Below, piece after piece: positions 43,521 to 51,350 of a DNA stretch of 57,963 bases. Each line of letters begins with the position of its first letter. Position 1 is the first letter of the stretch. This DNA is from Saprospiraceae bacterium. Its GTDB lineage: Bacteria; Bacteroidota; Bacteroidia; Chitinophagales; Saprospiraceae. Position numbers and translations under genes: made by a program. Where the stretch lies: contig JAHDES010000039.1 of the NCBI GenBank assembly GCA_020628645.1, positions 1 to 57,963 of the forward strand, in the 5' to 3' direction. The notes under the pieces were generated by a model that searched no databases, had not been told where the DNA came from, and saw only the letters and a program-made list of their open reading frames with translations.

Positions 43521-44444
43521 ATGGTTAAATTTGTGCAGAAATATTTTAAACACGTGAAAAATATACTATTCATTCTTTTTTTATTCCTATCCATTTCCTT
43601 ACACAGCCAGATTAGTGATACTGAAATTATCCGAATAGAAAATAATACCGTTTATTCTATAGATCGAGTTTTTATGGCTGATAAAAAATTATGCCATGAG
43701 AAATATTACAAAATGCTGGAAGATGAAATGCATAAATCGAAAGAACATTTATTCATTGTAGGAAAGACCAGATTCTATAGTCTAGACAGTATGAAAATTT
43801 ATTCTTATGATGTAAATGGACAACTTATTGATGCAAATATGATCGATGAAACTGACTTAATGGATCAATATAATTTTTTCCCTTATTCAGATACAGAAAT
43901 TGGCATAAATGAAGAATCCTTATCTTTAGAAGGAAGAGAAAATAAATCGAAGTGTATTTCTATTGAACTTAGCAATCTCACGCCACAAAATTATTCGATA
44001 ACGCTAAATTCAACTAGTCCATATATAGATTTACCTTCCAAATCAATAAATTTAAGGAATAGAACATCAAAATATATTGAATTAAAAGTAAAGCTTCAAC
44101 CAGGTGTTAATGATATTAATTTAATGCTTGACAACTCAAATAAAAAATCAAAACTGATTAAAATCAATACAGTTGGCTACCATCTAACGCAATCCGATTT
44201 CTCCCCCAATAAAAATCGTTTAGTAAGAAGAAAATTCAAAGCAAAAGAAGCTATTTATATTGAAACTAAAGGCAATTATAAATTATTAAAAATAGAAAAT
44301 CGACAAAGCGAAATAATATATTTACCAGTATCTAAAAAGGTCAATAAAATAGATGCCCATCTCCTAAAAAAAGGAAAATATCTACTAGAATTAAAAAATC
44401 TACAAACAAATGAATCTCTCTTTTGTAAGATGAAAATTATTTAA
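43521..44444 (+). CDS. Secreted protein of unknown function
   Basis: A 307-residue secreted or anchored protein. The N-terminus is basic, then hydrophobic (ILFILFLFLSISLHSQ), giving a signal peptide. Residues about 130-215 read like an Ig-like beta sandwich (SIELSNLTPQNYSITLNS, LKVKLQPGVNDINLML), and the end, YLLELKNLQTNESLFCKMKII, resembles T9SS tails loosely. No family is recognised. It follows a strong terminator by seven bases, so it must have its own promoter or be weakly expressed. AT content and Lys use are higher than in most neighbours. Confidence 0.65.
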   Translation: MVKFVQKYFKHVKNILFILFLFLSISLHSQISDTEIIRIENNTVYSIDRVFMADKKLCHEKYYKMLEDEMHKSKEHLFIVGKTRFYSLDSMKIYSYDVNGQLIDANMIDETDLMDQYNFFPYSDTEIGINEESLSLEGRENKSKCISIELSNLTPQNYSITLNSTSPYIDLPSKSINLRNRTSKYIELKVKLQPGVNDINLMLDNSNKKSKLIKINTVGYHLTQSDFSPNKNRLVRRKFKAKEAIYIETKGNYKLLKIENRQSEIIYLPVSKKVNKIDAHLLKKGKYLLELKNLQTNESLFCKMKII

Positions 44445-44474
44445 AAAACTTCACTTATAATGGATTAAATGGTA

Positions 44475-46109
44475 TCACTCCACCACCAATTTGCCTGTCT
44501 TCAATCGCCCTTGTTCATCTTCTACATGAAAGACATAAAATCCTTTTTGTAAATCATCGCGCTGCATAACAATTCCAGAAGCCGTTCCTTGTTCCAGAGA
44601 ACGTACTTCTCGACCCAGCATATCAAAAATACGAATCGTACTATTTTCTAAGCCACGATCAAATTCAAAAATTGTTTGTTCATTCATTGGATTGGGAAAG
44701 ACGCGTACGCCATTCCAATCTTCCAATAAAATTTCCTCCGTATTTGTAGTTAAACCTTCTAAAGATTCCACATACATAATGACCAAAACCATCATTTCAT
44801 CATCGGAAGTAGGGCCAAACCAGACATTACTAGGGCCATCATTGACCCAAGAAGCTTCATGTACCATTCCATTTAGAAAATTCATGCTGATGGGTTCAAA
44901 ATTATCAAAATAGCGAATGGGAATGTGTTGATAATCAAAATAAGGCGATACACAACCGGGATTGCCTTGGGCGCAACTAGCATCATAAATGAGGTCAGTT
45001 TGTTGTCCAGCTTCCCGTTTATATACTTTATAGCCTGTGCCATATTGGTGCGTATGTCCCATCATTCCCCAGAGGTAAATATCACCCAGATTATAATTTA
45101 GGGTTTGTTCGTGAGTGACGGGGTTGCCATTATTAGGAATATAAATATCAAAATTGACGAGGAGTTCCGAATGCATTTCTTGTTCGGCAGTACCAATGGG
45201 TTGAGTATAGACATTGATATACACTTCTGCGAGATAAGTCGTCGTGGCAGAATAATTAATATAATGAGAATTTAGATCTAGCACAATATTATTATCCCAT
45301 CGAAAAGCTGTTTTTTCGGGTAAACGCAAATCGGTGGCTTCTTGTATGGCAGTTACTAAACCAATATTGGAATGATCAGGATCAAGACGTAATCCAGCGG
45401 GAATAAATTGATCTCCTCCATTTGTAAAATCATAAACAATCAAATGATGTGAATAATTGGAGATTTTCATATCAATACGTTTCACTTCTACATCTTCAGG
45501 AAGATCGAGTTCATATTTCTGGAAGAATTCTTTTTCGCCATCAGGTTCTAATAAAAAGGAAGCCATTTTAATTTGGAAGCCTTCAGATGGATCGGGAGCA
45601 GCAGGTTTCTCAGGGAAAGAAGGAATTCCATTCCCACTATAATAATCATCAATTAAATCCAAGTCTACCACCGTTCCTCCAGATGGAGCGCCATAACCAA
45701 TCCATTGACGGAAGAGTTCTTTTTCTTCATTGGTTAATTCAGACGCACCAGTTTCAGTATGATCGCCTTCTGCGCTATTGAGTTCGATACTGTTTTCAAA
45801 ATCACCTTGGATCAATCGAAACAATGAACTTTTATCTACTCGCCCTGGATAAATATGTTTATAACCTTTACTAGCGGCATAAGTATTCGAAGGCGTTACA
45901 TTTACTACATTTTGATATACTTTCAAGGCTTTGGCTTGAAGACTTGATCCACTCCCTTCTAAATCCAAACCAGCAGCAGGATCGGCATTGGAATGACATG
46001 AAGCACATTTATTTTGTAAGACAGCATACACATCTAAGGCAGTTGATTGTGCTTGAATATTAGCTTGAAAAAGGCAACTTAAAAAGAATAGAAGTAAGCT
46101 TGATCGCAT
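44475..46109 (-). CDS. Cytochrome c/PHM-type dicopper monooxygenase fusion with T9SS tail
   Basis: A 544-residue secreted protein: signal peptide (1-20), a cytochrome c-like domain with C35-ASC-H39 (to about 140), then a two-domain fold like peptidylglycine alpha-hydroxylating or dopamine beta-monooxygenases. Candidate copper ligands are all visible: His221/His222 (YSHHLIVYDF), His282 (LNSHYIN), His352/His354 (GHTHQYG) and Met439 (SDDEMMVLVIMYV). It ends in a Por/T9SS sorting domain (from FPNPMNEQTI). It may be an extracellular copper monooxygenase supplied with electrons by its own haem. The substrate is unknown. Confidence 0.85.
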   Translation of the reverse strand: MRSSLLLFFLSCLFQANIQAQSTALDVYAVLQNKCASCHSNADPAAGLDLEGSGSSLQAKALKVYQNVVNVTPSNTYAASKGYKHIYPGRVDKSSLFRLIQGDFENSIELNSAEGDHTETGASELTNEEKELFRQWIGYGAPSGGTVVDLDLIDDYYSGNGIPSFPEKPAAPDPSEGFQIKMASFLLEPDGEKEFFQKYELDLPEDVEVKRIDMKISNYSHHLIVYDFTNGGDQFIPAGLRLDPDHSNIGLVTAIQEATDLRLPEKTAFRWDNNIVLDLNSHYINYSATTTYLAEVYINVYTQPIGTAEQEMHSELLVNFDIYIPNNGNPVTHEQTLNYNLGDIYLWGMMGHTHQYGTGYKVYKREAGQQTDLIYDASCAQGNPGCVSPYFDYQHIPIRYFDNFEPISMNFLNGMVHEASWVNDGPSNVWFGPTSDDEMMVLVIMYVESLEGLTTNTEEILLEDWNGVRVFPNPMNEQTIFEFDRGLENSTIRIFDMLGREVRSLEQGTASGIVMQRDDLQKGFYVFHVEDEQGRLKTGKLVVE

Positions 46110-46374
46110 AAGTGGGTGTATTTGAAAATGTAAAAATAAGGAGGTTTATAGTAATATACCCTTCTTTTAAGATATAGTTCATAGGTCTACATAAAAACTA
46201 AATTCTTACAGATGGACTGTTCTAAAGATAAGACGTTTAATCTGAATACTATCCCCTATTAAAAAGAGAAGAAAAATTATGCCATAGTTGCATCAAGAAT
46301 AATTTTACTGGATAGACGATTTTTGAAGTATATAAGTAAATCCTTATCTTTAGTAGTATAAATACAAATACTCT
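46110..46374. other. Spacer between divergent secreted-protein genes
   Basis: No ORF or strong hairpin was seen apart from the promoter for the rightward gene at its right end. Confidence 0.5.
46321..46352 (+). promoter_or_regulatory. Promoter of 350-aa secreted protein gene
   Basis: TTTG (46322-46325), a 19-base spacer, and TATCTTTA (46345-46352) fit the Bacteroidota consensus except for the last base. It ends 22 bases before the start codon at 46375. Confidence 0.5.
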
Positions 46375-47427
46375 ATGAAAATGAATTCCCTACTTACTAG
46401 CTGTGTTCTCTTCTTTAGCTACTCGCTCTTTGCCCAAACGATCGTTTACCCAAATCCGTTGAATAGTCCAAAATTTAAAGGTGATGTAAAATCTGTTCTA
46501 ATTTATAGCGCAGAACAAATAGACTTTAGATTGACTAAAGATTCGACTTTTATTAACGATCAAATGGAAAAAAGAGGAGGTTTGAAAACCGCTTATTTTT
46601 ATGCTCCAAAAGGCTTATTAAAGCATATCGTTTCTTTTCGTAAAAATGCTACCTTAGAAGATATCTCAGTGACTTCCTTTTTCCGAAATGCAGATAATAA
46701 TCTTCATCTAAAAATACAAGAAATGCATCCGTATCAGTCCTTTGAAAATCATGAAGCTGTTCAAGCTTGGATGGATGACTATGCTGTAGATTCTCTTTTT
46801 ACGATTCAGTATGAATTGATTCAGGGTAAATATTCAAAACACTTAATTAAGCGAATGCCTGTTTCTTTTACGCGATATAAGTATAGCAGACAGTCCAATA
46901 AAGTTAGTTTAGTATCGGAATCTTCTGAGCCAGTTTACTTTTTAACGTTCGATGGGGATAAATGTATAGAGGAATATTCTTTATCCCCTAATAGCGGAGA
47001 ATACGAACTAGGCAAAAGAAAATTTATTTATGAAGGCGACCTTTTAATGGAAAAAAGAATTTTAAAGAACGATGATACTCCAGCTCGATCTACTTTTTTT
47101 GAATATGATGAAAATGGGGAAAAAACACTAGAAAAAATAGTCGATTATTTGCCTACAGAAACAAAGACGATTTATGTAAAACACTATCAAAATGGAGCAC
47201 CCACTTTCTATGAAAATTCAAAAGAAAATAAGACGGTTTACAAAACAGTTATTACTGGAAATAAAAAACATACCTCTACTTTTTCTACCCTAAAAGATGG
47301 TTCCTTAAAATTAATGGGTGAACTGATTGAATTTTTTGATGAACAAGGCAATATCATCAAAAAATATGAATTAGGATATTATCATCATACACTGAATGTT
47401 ACCGAATATTATTTTGAGTATTATTAA
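46375..47427 (+). CDS. Secreted protein with YwqK/RHS-like repeats, unknown function
   Basis: A 350-residue protein with a signal peptide (1-21, SLFAQ). The second half has repeated aromatic/Gly units such as YEGDLLMEKRIL, YDENGEKTLEKIV, YQNGAPTFYENS and FDEQGNIIKKYELG, which resemble MORN/YwqK antitoxin-like or RHS-type repeats. No catalytic motif or T9SS tail is visible. It may be a surface or periplasmic beta-repeat protein. It converges on the next ORF with 21 bp between stops. Confidence 0.7.
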   Translation: MKMNSLLTSCVLFFSYSLFAQTIVYPNPLNSPKFKGDVKSVLIYSAEQIDFRLTKDSTFINDQMEKRGGLKTAYFYAPKGLLKHIVSFRKNATLEDISVTSFFRNADNNLHLKIQEMHPYQSFENHEAVQAWMDDYAVDSLFTIQYELIQGKYSKHLIKRMPVSFTRYKYSRQSNKVSLVSESSEPVYFLTFDGDKCIEEYSLSPNSGEYELGKRKFIYEGDLLMEKRILKNDDTPARSTFFEYDENGEKTLEKIVDYLPTETKTIYVKHYQNGAPTFYENSKENKTVYKTVITGNKKHTSTFSTLKDGSLKLMGELIEFFDEQGNIIKKYELGYYHHTLNVTEYYFEYY

Positions 47428-47448
47428 GGTGGCCCTAAAATCTGTATA

Positions 47449-48018
47449 TCAATAAAAAAATACGACATACTTATGCCCCATGGCAAATAGGTCTTTAACA
47501 ATTCTTAAAATGTCTGTTATATCTTCATAAAAACTAGTAAAACGCCCTTCAGTATCATAGGAAATATCTGTAAAATATCCTTTGAAAAAATCCTTATCGT
47601 ATCTCATTTGTAGATGATAATTAGGATTTTCATCTATTAAAACGAGTAATTTTTCAAGCCTTGTTATTACATCTTCTATTTTTGACCAATGTTTGGTGTT
47701 TTCAAAATAGTAATCTAACCACATCTCTTTTGAATGATCTAGCCCCTTTTTTAAAGCCTCTTTTTCTGACGGAGGCGTACTACTTGACCAATATAATGTT
47801 TCTAGATGAACGATAAACATTGGGCATTGCGTTTCAAAATTTGGTCTGATAAGATCAAGGTTTAATTCAAATATTTCTTCGATTTGTTTAAGTTCGGTTC
47901 TTTTAGCGGACTCCATTAGAATAACTACTAAAAAACTGTCTATCGAATATAAACTTTCCTCCAAAAAAATATAAATATTATCTCGTTCTAAATATTTGGG
48001 TTTTATGTATAGCGGCAT
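47449..48018 (-). CDS. Orphan soluble protein, unknown function
   Basis: A 189-residue, mainly helical protein with no signal peptide and a run of aromatic residues (HLETLYWSSST, MWLDYYFENTKHW, YKYVVFFY-like end). No motif or family is recognised. It is adjacent to the RAYT element, in a region that looks recently rearranged. It may be a cargo, a lineage-specific gene or an immunity-type orphan; the sequence does not decide. Confidence 0.5.
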   Translation of the reverse strand: MPLYIKPKYLERDNIYIFLEESLYSIDSFLVVILMESAKRTELKQIEEIFELNLDLIRPNFETQCPMFIVHLETLYWSSSTPPSEKEALKKGLDHSKEMWLDYYFENTKHWSKIEDVITRLEKLLVLIDENPNYHLQMRYDKDFFKGYFTDISYDTEGRFTSFYEDITDILRIVKDLFAMGHKYVVFFY

Positions 48019-48121
48019 TTTTCAATTGGATTGTTGTGATAGTCATTTATAAATTTATTCACCTAAAATCATCATTACATGACCCCAGATGTACTTCAAT
48101 CATATAAATTTTCATAACTCA

Positions 48122-48151
48122 GGATCGTCGCGGATTGTATCCGCCGATGCG
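48122..48151. repeat. REP hairpin, left copy flanking RAYT
   Basis: The hairpin GCGGAT-TGT-ATCCGC is embedded in GGATCGTC...CCGATGCG. It is an inverted copy (27 of 30 bases) of the hairpin at 48886-48915 and begins 19 bases after the transposase stop. Confidence 0.75.
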
Positions 48152-48169
48152 TTATGCTCGTACAATGTA

Positions 48170-48745
48170 TTATAAAATATATCCTTCTGTAGCGCCTAAA
48201 TTAATAATGCTTAATTCCAATAAGCCTTCCTCTCCTTTATATTGTTTAGCACTACTATAAGTATAATGAGTTGCATCTTGCACTAATCCACTCTTTACAG
48301 GATTGAGATGAATATAATCTAATTTTTGACGAATCCATTTTGGGCTTATCAATTCAATGGGTTTATTGTGTCTTTGCCAAAATTGATAAGTGTCATTATT
48401 AGAATTGTATTTTGCATAATACTTAAATAAGCGTAAGATCCATTCACTTCTACTTTCTTTCGGATTTTGAAGAATTGTTTTTATGATTTTTTTAGCAGTA
48501 AACTTTTTAAAATCTCTAATAATAGCTGACAATTGATAGGTCTCCTTAGCATGAACAATTAAATGGATATGATTACTCATAATAACATAGGCATGAAGGA
48601 CTAAGCCTTTTTCTTTTTGACAATATTTTAAACTATCAATAATAATATCTCGATACTGCTGTCTAGTAAATACATCAACCCATCCAACAACCGTTATCGT
48701 TATAAAATGTAAACCACTTTGATTGATGATTTTATGTCCATTCAT
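48170..48745 (-). CDS. REP-associated tyrosine transposase (RAYT, Y1/IS200-like)
   Basis: A 191-residue HUH-type single-strand nuclease of the TnpA_REP/Y1 family. The metal-binding His-x-His is MSNHIHLIV (near residues 57-65), and QKLDYIHLNPVKSGLV is the family's C-terminal signature. YCQKEKGLVLHAYVIMSN and FWQRHNKPIELISPKWI match RAYT-type proteins of Bacteroidota. The catalytic Tyr cannot be fixed by eye; the FKYYAKYN stretch or Tyr in the DYIHLNP block are candidates. The ORF is intact with no frameshift, so the enzyme could be active on the flanking REPs. Confidence 0.9.
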   Translation of the reverse strand: MNGHKIINQSGLHFITITVVGWVDVFTRQQYRDIIIDSLKYCQKEKGLVLHAYVIMSNHIHLIVHAKETYQLSAIIRDFKKFTAKKIIKTILQNPKESRSEWILRLFKYYAKYNSNNDTYQFWQRHNKPIELISPKWIRQKLDYIHLNPVKSGLVQDATHYTYSSAKQYKGEEGLLELSIINLGATEGYIL

Positions 48746-48885
48746 TTACTCTTTTTTTGTAAAACTACTATACTTGGTTTCTTTTTCAAAATACTTGATA
48801 CGTATATCGCATTGTATATCCTTAAAACTTTATGTCCATACATTTTTTAATTATTTTTAGTTAATATATCATGTTATATGCATAT

Positions 48886-48915
48886 CGTATCGGCGGATTC
48901 AATCCGCGACAATCC
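48886..48915. repeat. REP hairpin, right copy flanking RAYT
   Basis: GCGGATT-C-AATCCGC hairpin within CGTATCGG...GCGACAATCC. Reverse-complemented, it matches the left copy at 27 of 30 positions. It lies upstream of the transposase start and downstream of the NCS1 permease stop. Confidence 0.75.
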
Positions 48916-48964
48916 GAGGTTTGTTTTAAAAAATGAGAAGACAAATCTACAAATAGCGACAATC

Positions 48965-50206
48965 TTATCTTCGCTTTTCCAAAAAGAAATAAAGCACTCC
49001 TGCGATTAGAAAAGAATCTAAATAATAAATACTTGTAACACTAAAGATCTCAAAATAGGCGAGTAAAGCCACAATAGAACTAATCCCCCAAGCTAAAAGG
49101 GCATTCATACCCCAATTTTTGACTTGTTCTAATTGATAATTTTGTTGTTTGACGTAGAAGAAATCAATGAGATAAATGGCGGCAATGGAAGGAGAAAATA
49201 CAGCCAGTATATTTAAAAAATCGATGAAATAATCAGAAAAACCAGCGAGTGCCATACTTGTACCCACGAGACTCGCCAATATACTCCATCTTGTATAGCT
49301 CCATCTATCCGACAAGGTTGCAAACGTCAAGGCAACCGAATAGAGATTCGTCGCATTGGTCACCCAAGTGGATACAAAAATTAAGATGAAGGCAGGCAAT
49401 ACCAAACTATAGTTTTTCATCATTTGGATGATGTCTACTTCTCCCGTTTTCATCGCTAAAAATCCTGCGATAATCCAAACTAAAGGCGTTCCCAAAGCCA
49501 CCCCTAAAACAGAGAAAACACTTTGTCTATCATTGTAAATGTATCTAGAAAAATCTGCCATTAAAACAGGAACTAAAATCGAAGAGCCAATCAATGCTGA
49601 TGTCCCTTCAAAGAGCGTGAGCGATCCTATAGTTCCTGTACTTTCTGCAATTTCATGAGTCGGTTGCCCCATTGCAATATACACCACATAAAGAAGGAAA
49701 ACCAAAAGAATCGGAACGGCGATATTCGCAAGTTTTTCTAAGGTACGAATCCCATAAATCGTAGTAATGGTAATAAATATACTTCCAATAAGAATAATCA
49801 ACCATAATGGGAATTGAATGCCTAATAAAACGGCTGAAGTATCGACTATCGCATCAGATAATAATTCTAAAGCCACCGAAAACCAGCCCAATAAACTGAT
49901 CCCCATTAAGAAGTTAATCAATTTTGCGCCTTGTTTACCAAATGGAAAACGAAGAATCATATAAGTGGATAAGCGCGAACGATTCCCAATCAAAGTCGTC
50001 AATACACATAAGACACTTAAAACAGCCGTGGAGATAAAAAAGGCAATGACCGCATTGCGAAATCCCATCGCCAAAGCCATCTCAGAACCCAAATAAAGCA
50101 TGGGAAGCGATACGCCCAATCCTGTCAGGATTAGAGCAACCTTCCAACCTGAAGTGAAATCCTCAGGCTGGACTTTGCTGTTCGTGTATTGTACTTTATC
50201 AGACAT
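48965..50206 (-). CDS. NCS1-family nucleobase/heterocycle permease (CodB-like)
   Basis: Inner-membrane transporter of 413 residues with about twelve TM segments. LRFPFGKQGAKLINFLMGISLLGWFSVALELL fits the NCS1 family's TM3 region, and the alternating helices IILIGSIFITITTIYG and VPILLVFLLYVVYIA are typical. NCS1 members carry cytosine, purines, hydantoins or pyridoxine with H+ or Na+. ATG 50206 is chosen; the 50245 ATG overlaps the preceding gene and adds 13 polar residues. It is the last gene of a leftward cluster, 7 bp after the NicX-like gene. Confidence 0.87.
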   Translation of the reverse strand: MSDKVQYTNSKVQPEDFTSGWKVALILTGLGVSLPMLYLGSEMALAMGFRNAVIAFFISTAVLSVLCVLTTLIGNRSRLSTYMILRFPFGKQGAKLINFLMGISLLGWFSVALELLSDAIVDTSAVLLGIQFPLWLIILIGSIFITITTIYGIRTLEKLANIAVPILLVFLLYVVYIAMGQPTHEIAESTGTIGSLTLFEGTSALIGSSILVPVLMADFSRYIYNDRQSVFSVLGVALGTPLVWIIAGFLAMKTGEVDIIQMMKNYSLVLPAFILIFVSTWVTNATNLYSVALTFATLSDRWSYTRWSILASLVGTSMALAGFSDYFIDFLNILAVFSPSIAAIYLIDFFYVKQQNYQLEQVKNWGMNALLAWGISSIVALLAYFEIFSVTSIYYLDSFLIAGVLYFFLEKRR

Positions 50207-50213
50207 ACAGTAA

Positions 50214-51269
50214 TCAGTGAGTAGGATGTAATAATTGCTGCGCAAGCGGAATCAAATCTGGATGACAAATTTCTCCATGCTCAACAATTTTCACTTCATC
50301 AAGATAAATGGTAGCCTTTTCAATTACTCCGTCGAAGTGTGATTTTGCGGCTTGACCATGAGGCGGCATATCAATGGGACTGGTGTGTCCAAATCCAAAA
50401 TCTACCCCTCCCCATATACGCTCATCCTCTACTAATTCGCCACTCAAGGATCGGATACTTGGATTCAAGCCGATCATGTTGTGGGATATTTTGTACATAT
50501 TAGGATCATCAAAAGCAGCTAAAAATGCTTGAAATTTTGTTGCTTTTTCATTTCCAATAATTTCTGTGATTTTTCCATCCTTCATGATAAATTCGATGGT
50601 ATCTTCTTTACCAAGTACTTCTGGATTTATCAATGCATCAAAAACGATGCGTCCATTCATGGAACCAAGCATGGGAACGATATTCACATAACCAGGAGCA
50701 GTTCCAAAAATGGGTTTAGAATAGTCCCCATCATCTATATCGAATGCAAATTTGGGTTCTGTAAAATAGCGAACGTCTGTACCATTTTCACTAGTAATTC
50801 GAATCTCTGCTGTTTCTTTCACTAATGCTAAAACTGCATTAAGGAGTTTGCTTAAACTTGCTACTTTATAGCCCGTAAAAATTCGAGTTAAAGAAGCAAT
50901 ACTACTATTGCCCAATACGAGATAACGAAGCTTTGTATTTTTATCTAGAGCTTCTTCCCAAATCGAAGAATACAACATAACCGCCGAACCCATATCAATC
51001 CATACATTAGCATTACAAAGCATCGTTGTTAGAGCTTCTGCAGGCCATACTTTCATACCAATCTCCCCATCACCTTCTGCTTGTGGTACTTTTATGATTA
51101 AGGGCTTGCCACCACATGCCAATACCTCTTGAAATAGGGCTTCTGCAATGTCTGGATAAGAGCCTTCGTCTATTGTAATGGCTACCGTTTCCTTTTTTTT
51201 GACCTGAAACATGTCTTTGATCAGCACTTTAGCAAAACGATCTCTTAATTGACTGGGATTTTGGGTCAT
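50214..51269 (-). CDS. M29-fold enzyme with NicX-type iron site, putative ring-cleaving dioxygenase
   Basis: A 351-residue cytoplasmic enzyme of the M29 aminopeptidase/NicX fold. In M29 peptidases one of the active-site Glu residues lies in the GLNP block; here it is His263 (ISHNMIGLNP). Together with His311 and Asp313 (KSHFDG) this matches the Fe ligands of 2,5-dihydroxypyridine dioxygenase NicX (His265, His318, Asp320). The motif GSMNGRIVF also lacks the peptidase Glu. An oxygen-dependent heterocycle ring-opening is therefore likelier than peptide cleavage; a hydrolase remains possible. The NCS1 permease and TonB receptor on either side fit a catabolic uptake route. Confidence 0.75.
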   Translation of the reverse strand: MTQNPSQLRDRFAKVLIKDMFQVKKKETVAITIDEGSYPDIAEALFQEVLACGGKPLIIKVPQAEGDGEIGMKVWPAEALTTMLCNANVWIDMGSAVMLYSSIWEEALDKNTKLRYLVLGNSSIASLTRIFTGYKVASLSKLLNAVLALVKETAEIRITSENGTDVRYFTEPKFAFDIDDGDYSKPIFGTAPGYVNIVPMLGSMNGRIVFDALINPEVLGKEDTIEFIMKDGKITEIIGNEKATKFQAFLAAFDDPNMYKISHNMIGLNPSIRSLSGELVEDERIWGGVDFGFGHTSPIDMPPHGQAAKSHFDGVIEKATIYLDEVKIVEHGEICHPDLIPLAQQLLHPTH

Positions 51270-51301
51270 GGTATAATTTGGTTAGTTCTTGAATATAAAC
51301 C

Positions 51302-51321
51302 CAATGGAACATGTTCCATTG
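51302..51321. promoter_or_regulatory. Perfect 20-bp palindrome, likely operator
   Basis: CAATGGAACATGTTCCATTG is a perfect inverted repeat in the 81-bp spacer between the TonB receptor and the NicX-like gene, 33-52 bases upstream of the latter's ATG. With no T-run it looks more like a dimeric regulator site than a terminator. The regulator is not identified. Confidence 0.55.
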
Positions 51322-51350
51322 AATAGCCAAAACCTAATTTGAGCTTTTTT

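Larger units (their letters stand above)
48122..48915 (-). mobile_element. RAYT-REP element
   Basis: A REP-associated tyrosine transposase gene lies between two inverted hairpin repeats. The similarity continues beyond the 30-bp core on both inner sides (GTTATGCTCGTACAATG against GATATGCATATAACATG in reverse), giving imperfect arms of about 50 bp. This is the classic layout in which a RAYT gene is flanked by its own REPs. The total size is about 0.8 kb; no target duplication was recognised. Confidence 0.7.

Noticed and set aside
43528-43560. Shared TGTGCAGAAAT ... ATTTTAAACAC-TGAAA with 39845-39898
   Set aside because: The pieces are short and AT-rich, with a different spacing in each place; most likely chance, though a repeat remnant is not excluded.
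51302-51321. LexA-type SOS box
   Set aside because: GAAC-N2-GTTC spacing is not that of the Bacillus-type box (N4), and no DNA-damage gene is here; kept only as an unidentified operator.
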